DNA of 64,000 bases from Spiroplasma poulsonii (GTDB lineage Bacteria; Bacillota_I; Bacilli_A; Mycoplasmatales; Mycoplasmataceae): contig NZ_CM020866.1 of assembly GCF_009866525.1 (NCBI RefSeq), forward strand, positions 1,760,914 through 1,824,913. Direction: 5' to 3'. The translations under genes and the position numbers were made by a program. The notes beneath the pieces are model-generated. The model worked only from the letters and a program-made list of their open reading frames with translations. It did no database searches and was not told where the DNA came from. This document shows, in pieces, positions 57,623 through 64,000 of this stretch. Every line of letters starts with the position of its first letter. The first letter of the stretch is position 1.

Positions 57623-57895
57623 ATGAGTAAAAGTGAAAATAAGAATTATATTGACGAAAATTTTAAATGATTTAATGATAATAAAAATGAATTAATTAAA
57701 AAATATAATTTAAAAAATGAGGATATTGTTATAATTTCGGATAAAAAATTTGTAGCAAAATTTTCTAATTATGATGAAGCTAATATTTATTCATTAGAAA
57801 ATTTAAGTGATAAAAAATTCATCGTTCAAAAAATTAGTGATTTAGATCCAAAAATGAATAATTTTGGATCTGTGGGATTAAGTTTTTATGCCTAA
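57623..57895 (+). CDS. Small DUF5678-like protein, partner of the aspartic protease
   Basis: ATG 57623 behind AATAGGAGTTGATGTGAA; 90 aa (MSKSENKNYIDENFKWFNDN). The centre, DIVIISDKKFVAKFSNYDEA, with later KKFIVQKISD, has the pattern of DUF5678 domains, which are often encoded next to retropepsin-like proteases in prokaryotes; the match is by pattern only. Its stop overlaps the protease start codon (TATGCCTAA), so translation is coupled. The function is unknown; it could position or regulate the protease. Confidence 0.55.
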
Positions 57896-58003
57896 AATTT
57901 GAACGTCACTTAAAAATAGAAGATTCGAAGTTGATTTAGTTGTTACTTCCGTTTCCAACAAAGAAATTAATTTAAAGGATGGTTTTTCTTGTAAAGCTTT
58001 AAT

Positions 58004-59061
58004 AGACTTCTTGCGATACCCTTTTTTATTAAAATATTATTATAAAATATAATTTATGAGGACATAAAAATATGAACAATAATAAATTTAATACTCTTAA
58101 TGATAGAGAATGGTTAAGATTAACAGGAATAAAAAAATCCACTTTTAATAAAATGTTAGATATTTTAAAAGTTGCTGAAATAGAAAAATTTAAAAAAGGT
58201 GGTAAAACTAATAAATTATCATTAGAAAATAGATTATTGATGACTTTATTATATTGACGAGAATATCAGACTTATTTTCATCTTGGTAAAAGTTTTGATA
58301 TTAGTGAGGCTAATTGTTATCGTAATATTAAGTGAATTGAAGATATTTTAATTAAAAACTCTGATTTTCAACAACTTGCTGGTAAAAAAGCACTAATAAA
58401 TGATTATTTTAATGATAAAATTATTATTATTGATGCTACCGAAACTCCAATCCAACGCCCAAAAAAAGACAAAAACAATCTTATTCTGGTAAAAAGAAAA
58501 AACACACGATCAAAACACAAGTAATTATCGAACAAGAAACCAAAAAAATTATTGCAACAAGTTTTTCGCTCGGAAAAAAACATGATTATGCTTTATTTAA
58601 AGAATCAAAAATCCCAATTTTAAAAAATACCAAATTAATAGTTGATAGTGGTTATCAAGGAATACAAAAAAATCACAATAATGTTCTAATACCTACAAAG
58701 AAAAACCCTTTAAACAAAGAACAAAAGCAATATAATAGACTAGTTTCAAAAATGAGAATTATTATTGAAAATATTTTTGCTATTCTTAAAAAATTTAAAA
58801 TTATTACAGAAAAATATCGTAATCGAAGAAAAAGATTTGGTTTAAGATTTAATTTAATTGCCTCAATTTATAATTTACAATTATTATATTTAACATAAAA
58901 TATTTATTTAAAATTAAATAATTTAAATAATAAATTAATTTTTCGTTGTGGAAAAATATTAAATTTTTAAATAAAAAACATAATTAATTAAAATTATATT
59001 TTTCTATTAGTATCTTTTTTACAAATATTTGCAATTTTTTAACAAGTAATGCAAGAAGTCT
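58004..59061 (+). mobile_element. IS copy M (IS5-like), inside the protease gene
   Basis: 1058 bp, AAT on both sides; excising it with one AAT rebuilds GCTTTAATAGATACTGG, the Ala-Leu-Ile-Asp-Thr-Gly of the protease. This fixes the IS ends and the 3-bp duplication. Confidence 0.95.
58072..58898 (+). CDS. IS5-like transposase with a small in-frame deletion
   Basis: A 9-base in-frame loss in TKKTKKNP (near 58700) and a Thr to Ile change just before the catalytic DATE (NDKIIIIDATE). The frames stay open; activity is uncertain. Confidence 0.7.
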
Positions 59062-59423
59062 AATAGATACTGGTACTGGTGCAACAAATTCTGTTATATC
59101 AACTAAAATTGTTGAAAAATTAAAACTTGAGTCAAGAGGAAAAATGAAAGTTTCTACTGGTTCTAATTCAGAAGATGAATTTTATACATATATGGTTGCT
59201 TTACATTTACCAACTGACCTTCAAAAAGGAATAGTATCAACACCTGAGGGATTAAAATCTCGAGTATTCTCAAGTTCATTTGTAACTAAGATTACAATGG
59301 TTCACGGAAATGAACATATTTCCAGCCAAGGATTTGACGCAATAATTGGAATGGATGTACTTGAAAGTGGCCATTGTACTATTGCTGGCCCAAATATGGT
59401 ATTATCATTCTAATTTAATTTAT

Positions 59424-59456
59424 AACTGCCAAAAATTAATGGCAGTTTTTTATTTT
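59424..59456 (+). terminator. Protease-operon terminator
   Basis: AACTGCCA-aaaattaa-TGGCAGTT with TTTTTTATTTT, 12 bases after the protease stop. Confidence 0.85.
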
Positions 59457-59556
59457 AATGTTATAATTTTATTAACGGTATGAACTAAATTCTTAAATGT
59501 CTGTGGTTTCCACATGATAAATTAATTTTAAAGTATATTTTAAAGTTAATTTAGGC

Positions 59557-59562
59557 TATAAT
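59557..59562 (+). promoter_or_regulatory. polA -10 box
   Basis: TATAAT 25 bases before the polA start; AATGAGGAGATTATAAA gives the ribosome site. The -35 region is A/T-rich without a consensus. Confidence 0.5.
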
Positions 59563-59587
59563 TTAACATAAATGAGGAGATTATAAA

Positions 59588-62194
59588 ATGAATAAAGTAT
59601 TGTTAATTGACGGGAATGCGTTACTTTTTAGAGCATTTTATGCTACAGCTTATAATGGTGAAATGTTAAAAAGTTTAGATGGAACTCCAACTAATGCTGT
59701 TTATGCTTTTGCTAATATGTTAAATAAAATTTTAAAATCAAATAATTATTATAGCGTTGTTGTTGCTTTTGATAAAGGAAAAAAAAATTTTCGTCATGAT
59801 TTGTTAACTGATTATAAGGATGGACGCAGTAAGACACCAGAAGAAATAATCGTACAATTTCCAATTGTAAAAGAATTTTTAGATAGTTATCAAATCCCAT
59901 ATTTAGAACAAGAGGGGTATGAGGCGGATGATCTATTAGGATGTTTGGCGCAACAAGCAGAAAAAGAGAACTTTTATGTTGATATTTTTTCAAGTGATAA
60001 AGATTTGTATCAATTAATAAGTGATAAAACAAATATTTTGGTCCCGCGTCAAGGTGATACAGCCGATGTTATTGATAAGACGGCTTTAGAAGAAAAATGA
60101 GGGGTTGAACCATTACAAGTTCCTGATTTAAAAGGATTAATGGGCGATCCTTCTGATAACTTGAAAGGAGTTCGTGGTGTTGGTGAAAAAACAGCAATAA
60201 AATTGATTCAAGAATATCATTCAATTGAAAACTTATATGATAATCTTGATCAAATCAAAGGGGCATTACAGCAAAAATTATTAAATAGTAAAGGGGATGC
60301 ATTATTGTGTAAAAAAGTTGCCACAATTTTTTGTGATATTAATTTAAAGCAATTTGCGTTTACGCCATTTCAACCGAACTATGATGTTTTAATGCAATTT
60401 TATTTAAAATATAATATGAATTCTTTTATTACAAAATTATTTAATAACAAAGATGATTTACAAAATTCAGAGTTAAAAGTTGAAATTATTGAGGAATGAA
60501 AAGAAGAATATAATGAAGACAACACTACTGTTTATTTAGAACTATTTGATGAAAATTATCACATTTCAGAAATTATTGGTTTTGGGATCGTTAATTCCAA
60601 AGGAATTTTTTATTTTGATTATATTCATGCTAAATATGATAAATTATGACATCAGTTTTTATACAACCAAAATTATCAAAAGATAACTTATCATGCCAAA
60701 AGTTTAATTGTAGCTTTAGCGCGTGATAATATTACTGTGCAAAATATTAGTTATGATATGATGTTGGCGGGATATGTTTATAATTCTAACGCAAAAAATA
60801 CTCTTGATACGTATATTAATTTATTTGAAAAAAAACAAATTTTAACCGATGATTTATTTTATGGGAAAGGGGTTAAAAAACAAATTCCAATTGATATTGT
60901 TAAATTAAGTCAGTTTATTGGACAAAAAGCATTTTATATTAATAAGTTGCAGCCAAAGATTATTGAATTATTAAAGGCTAATCAACAATATGATTTATAT
61001 TACAATATTGAGCTACCAACGGCTTTTGCACTAGCACGAATGGAAATTAATGGTGTAAAGGTTGACCAACATGAGTTAACAACTCAAACATTACGAATTG
61101 AAAAAATTGTGCAAGAATTAAATAATGAAATTAATGCCATTGCTCAAAAAGAGATTAATCCCAATTCACCAAAACAAGTATCAGAATTATTATATTGTGA
61201 TTTTTCTTTACCTGATCGAAAAAAAGGTTCAACAGCCCAAGAAGTTTTAGAGGAAATAAAGGATACTCATCAAATTATTCCTAAGATTTTAGATTATCGT
61301 AAGTATCAAAAATTATATTCAACGTATCTAAAGGGAATGGAAAAGTATATTTTTAATGATGGCAAAGTCCATACTATTTATAAACAAACGTTAACAAATA
61401 CCGGACGGCTTTCATCGGTTGAACCAAATATGCAAAATATTAGTATTCGTGATGAAGTTCAAAAAGAAGTTCGAAAAATTTTTGTTGTTTCAACAACAGA
61501 TAATATTTTATTATCAAGTGACTATTCACAAATTGAATTAAGAATTCTAGCTCATATGTCAAAAGATTCCGATTTAATTAGGGCATTTAATAATAATGAA
61601 GATATTCATACTAATACGGCAATGAAAATTTTTAATTTATCAAAAGTAGAAATCACGCCTAATATTCGCCGTAGTGCTAAAGCTGTTAACTTTGGAATTA
61701 TTTATGGAATTAGTGAATTTGGATTGGCAACTGATTTAAATATTCCTGTTTATAAAGCAAAAGAAATTATTAATAATTATTATCAGCAATTTCCCACAAT
61801 TAAAGCTTTTATTGATAGTCAAGTTGAATTTTGCAAACAAAATGGTTATGTTACAACTATTTTTAATCGAAAACGATATGTTCCTGAAATCAATGATCGT
61901 AACTATATTCAGCGAGAATTTGGGAAACGAATTGCTATGAATATGCCAATTCAAGGTAGTGCGGCCGATATCATTAAAATTGCTTTAAAAAATATTGATC
62001 AAGAATTTCTAAAATTAAATTTAAAAGCAAAAATAATTGCTCAAATTCATGATGAACTAATTTTTGAAATTCCACAAAATGAATTAGCGCAAGTTAAATC
62101 AATTGTTAAAACTTTAATGGAAGATTCAACAGCGTTAGATGTTAAACTATTAGTTGATATGAAAGCGGGTTTAAGTTGATATGATTTAAAATAA
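59588..62194 (+). CDS. polA: DNA polymerase I
   Basis: 868 aa, intact with TGA as Trp. N-terminal 5'-3' exonuclease domain (LLIDGNALLFRAFYA, YEADDLLGCLAQQAE, SSDKDLYQLISD, GDPSDNLKGVRGVGEKTA). The middle 3'-5' exonuclease region lacks the D-x-E motif (TVYLELFDENYHISEIIG), so proofreading is probably absent. The polymerase domain has motif A LLSSDYSQIELRILAHMS, motif B RRSAKAVNFGIIYGIS and motif C IAQIHDELIFE. It removes RNA primers and fills gaps. It stands alone behind its own promoter and converges on the GNAT gene with a 2-base gap. Confidence 0.97.
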
Positions 62195-62360
62195 AATTAA
62201 ATTATATCAGCATTTTTTATGCCGTAATTTTTATGATTTCGATTTTGACCATAATTTGTTGTAATTTGACACGGTAAGATTCCTAAGTATTCAATTCCCA
62301 TTTTAATTATTGCTTGTTCTGAATTGGTGTTTTCAATATCACATTCAGCAAAAATTCATT

Positions 62361-63427
62361 AGACTTCTTGCATTACTTGTTAAAAAATTGCAAATATTTG
62401 TAAAAAAGATACTAATAGAAAAATATAATTTTAATTAATTATGTTTTTTATTTAAAAATTTAATATTTTTCCACAACGAAAAATTAATTTATTATTTAAA
62501 TTATTTAATTTTAAATAAATATTTTATGTTAAATATAATAATTGTAAATTATAAATTGAGGCAATTAAATTAAATCTTAAACCAAATCTTTTTCTTCGAT
62601 TACGATATTTTTCTGTAATAATTTTAAATTTTTTAAGAATAGCAAAAATATTTTCAATAATAATTCTCATTTTTGAAACTAGTCTATTATATTGCTTTTG
62701 TTCTTTGTTTAAAGGGTTTTTCTTTGTTTTCTTTGTAGGTATTAGAACATTATTGTGATTTTTTTGTATTCCTTGATAACCACTATCAACTATTAATTTG
62801 GTATTTTTTAAAATTGGGATTTTTGATTCTTTAAATAAAGCATAATCATGTTTTTTTCCGAGCGAAAAACTTGTTGCAATAATTTTTTGGGTTTCTTGTT
62901 CGATAATTACTTGTGTTTTGATCGTGTGTTTTTTCTTTTTACCAGAATAAGATTGTTTTTGTCTTTTTTTGGGCGTTGGATTGGAGTTTCGGTAGCATCA
63001 ATAATAATAGTTTTATCATTAAAATAATCATTTATTAGTGCTTTTTTACCAGCAAGTTGTTGAAAATCAGAGTTTTTAATTAAAATATCTTCAATTCACT
63101 TAATATTACGATAACAATTAGCCTCACTAATATCAAAACTTTTACCAAGATGAAAATAAGTCTGATATTCTCGTCAATATAATAAAGTCATCAATAATCT
63201 ATTTTCTAATGATAATTTATTAGTTTTACCGCCTTTTTTAAATTTTTCTATTTCAGCAACTTTTAAAATATCTAACATTTTATTAAAAGTGGATTTTTTT
63301 ATTCCTGTTAATCTTAACCATTCTCTATCATTAAGAGTATTAAATTTATTATTGTTCATATTTTTATGTCCTCATAAATTATATTTTATAATAATATTTT
63401 AATAAAAAAGGGTATCGCAAGAAGTCT
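62361..63427 (-). mobile_element. IS copy K (IS5-like), inside the GNAT gene
   Basis: 1067 bp, ATT on both sides. The second proof of the 3-bp ANT duplication. Confidence 0.95.
62524..63359 (-). CDS. IS5-like transposase
   Basis: Both frames open. One Lys to Gln change near 62889 (EQETQKII) compared with copy E. Confidence 0.75.
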
Positions 63428-63888
63428 ATTTTAACTTCATTTTTTCAAAAGCTAGGTTAATAACTGCTTTCCCTGCTTCAACAATATAATTGTTTCCTCA
63501 ATATTTTTTATTAACAATATAGCCCATTTTTGCATTTGGCATCATTGAATCTAACCGTAAATCAATAATTCCAATCATTTGGTGGGTGTCTTTTAACTCT
63601 AAAGCTCATTTTCCTAGTGGTTGGATCAAAAAGAGTTGTGCAATTATTTTTCTTGTTTCCATAATATTCTGGTGGGGAGCTCATTCTAGAAACTTTATGT
63701 TCTCAATATCTTTGCTATATTCAAAGATGCTACTGGCATCTGCGGGGGGTAATTGGACGCAGAATTAAACGTTCAGTTTCAATGATTTTGTTTTGTTCTA
63801 AAATTAAATAATATTGTTGCATAATAAGCGACTCCTTTCTGAATATTGTATTTAAAAAATGGTTTTAAGATATTGTTTTTGCATAAAA

Positions 63889-63916
63889 ATTAAAAATACT
63901 AATTATTAATTAGTAT
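63889..63916. terminator. Terminator between the GNAT gene and the next minus-strand gene
   Basis: AAATACTAATT-att-AATTAGTATTT followed by T on both strands. Confidence 0.8.
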
Positions 63917-63930
63917 TTTTAATGTACTTT

Positions 63931-64000
63931 TTATTTTTCCAGCATTTTTTCAATTTTATTAATATTAAAATTTTGATTATATATTTTTTCAAGATTAACT
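63931..64000 (-). CDS. Partial gene at the window edge, unknown
   Basis: Minus frame: VNLEKIYNQNFNINKIEKML then EK and TAA at 63931. Only the last 22 residues are inside the window; the terminator at 63889 supports a real gene end. Confidence 0.4.
   Translation of the reverse strand, partial: VNLEKIYNQNFNINKIEKMLEK

Larger units (their letters stand above)
57888..59413 (+). pseudogene. Retropepsin-like aspartic protease, split by IS copy M
   Basis: The first part (57888-58003) encodes MPKIWTSLKNRRFEVDLVVT and GFSCKALI; the second (59065-59413) resumes DTGTGATNSVISTKIVEKL. Removing the IS and one AAT restores one frame of about 154 aa. It has ALIDTGTGATNSV (catalytic D-T-G) and a C-terminal GFDAIIGMDVLESG, the hydrophobic-Gly element of retropepsin-like domains. 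One D-T-G per chain means it would act as a homodimer. Such soluble bacterial proteases exist but the substrates are mostly unknown. It is followed by a terminator, so the pair with 57623 is a two-gene unit at the end of the phage module. Confidence 0.75.
62197..63822 (-). pseudogene. GNAT acetyltransferase, split by IS copy K and frameshifted
   Basis: The N-terminal part (63430-63822, ATG 63820-63822 after AGAAAGGAGTCGC) reads ETERLILRPIT, then has one extra C in ACCCCCCGC near 63748, then EYSKDIENIKFLEWAPHQNI, MIGIIDLRLDSMMPNAKMGY and IVNKKYWGNNYIVEAGKAVI. After the IS the C-terminal part continues FAECDIENTNSEQAIIKMGI to TAA 62197. Removing the IS and one ATT gives KMKLKWIFAECD exactly in frame. 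ETERLILRP and the GYIV-YWGN core identify the RimJ-like GNAT family, transferring acetyl from acetyl-CoA to an amine, substrate unknown. Confidence 0.8.

Noticed and set aside
59461-59520. TGTGG-TTT-CCACA hairpin before polA as a third copy of the propeller-gene leader
   Set aside because: Only five base pairs and none of the other leader stems are present.

Overview
The window is a piece of a wall-less mollicute genome, almost certainly a Spiroplasma and probably close to the S. citri group. It is very AT-rich, TGA must be read as tryptophan (genetic code 4) for tuf, rpoB, rpoC, polA, manA and the transporters to be full length, and it carries plectrovirus-type and plasmid-type debris together with Mollicutes lipoproteins. 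No rRNA, tRNA or CRISPR array was seen.

Layout. 1-3.3 kb: remnants of a relaxase-like gene and two paralogous secreted beta-propeller-like genes, each behind a conserved leader with several hairpins. 3.3-12 kb: a mobile-element graveyard with IS copies, a truncated lipoprotein, a broken conjugation module (coupling ATPase, VirB4/TraE-like ATPase) with a candidate small RNA, and plectrovirus-like membrane genes. 12.1-18.7 kb: a fructose-type PTS gene present twice in tandem as a 3293-bp unit, framed and separated by three directly repeated IS copies; both PTS copies share one frameshift. 18.8-22 kb: manA, a membrane protein, a DUF3137-type protein and lemA. 22.1-34.3 kb: conserved housekeeping block on the minus strand, rpoB-rpoC and then rpsL-rpsG-fusA-tuf, with clear promoters and terminators. 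34.4-36.3 kb: a small Cys-containing protein and a decayed MOLPALP-like lipoprotein with a (TAT)9 tract upstream. 36.4-42.4 kb: a nucleoside-type ABC importer operon, bmpA-nupO-nupP-nupQ. 42.7-52.4 kb: secreted-protein pseudogene, plectrovirus pieces with a GC-rich hairpin cluster, a second lipoprotein, IS-broken partition-type genes (ribbon-helix-helix and ParA-like) and a well-formed cobalamin riboswitch whose downstream gene is cut off by an IS. 52.4-59.4 kb: a decayed tailed-phage-like module (portal candidate, structural gene, large terminase) followed by a small protein and a retropepsin-like aspartic protease, the latter split by an IS. 59.6-62.2 kb: intact polA, converging on a GNAT acetyltransferase split by another IS.

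One insertion sequence dominates: 13 copies of an IS5-like element of about 1067 bp (11 full length, 2 truncated), ends AGACTTCTTGC / GCAAGAAGTCT, transposase made by a -1 frameshift at A AAA AAA G, and a 3-bp ANT target duplication that I could confirm by exact reconstruction of two interrupted genes (protease at 58 kb, GNAT at 62-64 kb). Copies whose flanking triplets differ mark recombination scars.

The core genes supply transcription, translation, replication and sugar/nucleoside uptake; the rest records repeated invasion by plasmid, ssDNA virus, tailed phage and IS, followed by decay. Many broken reading frames differ by one base in a homopolymer or by one in-frame TAA, so assembly error should be excluded before each is called a real pseudogene.
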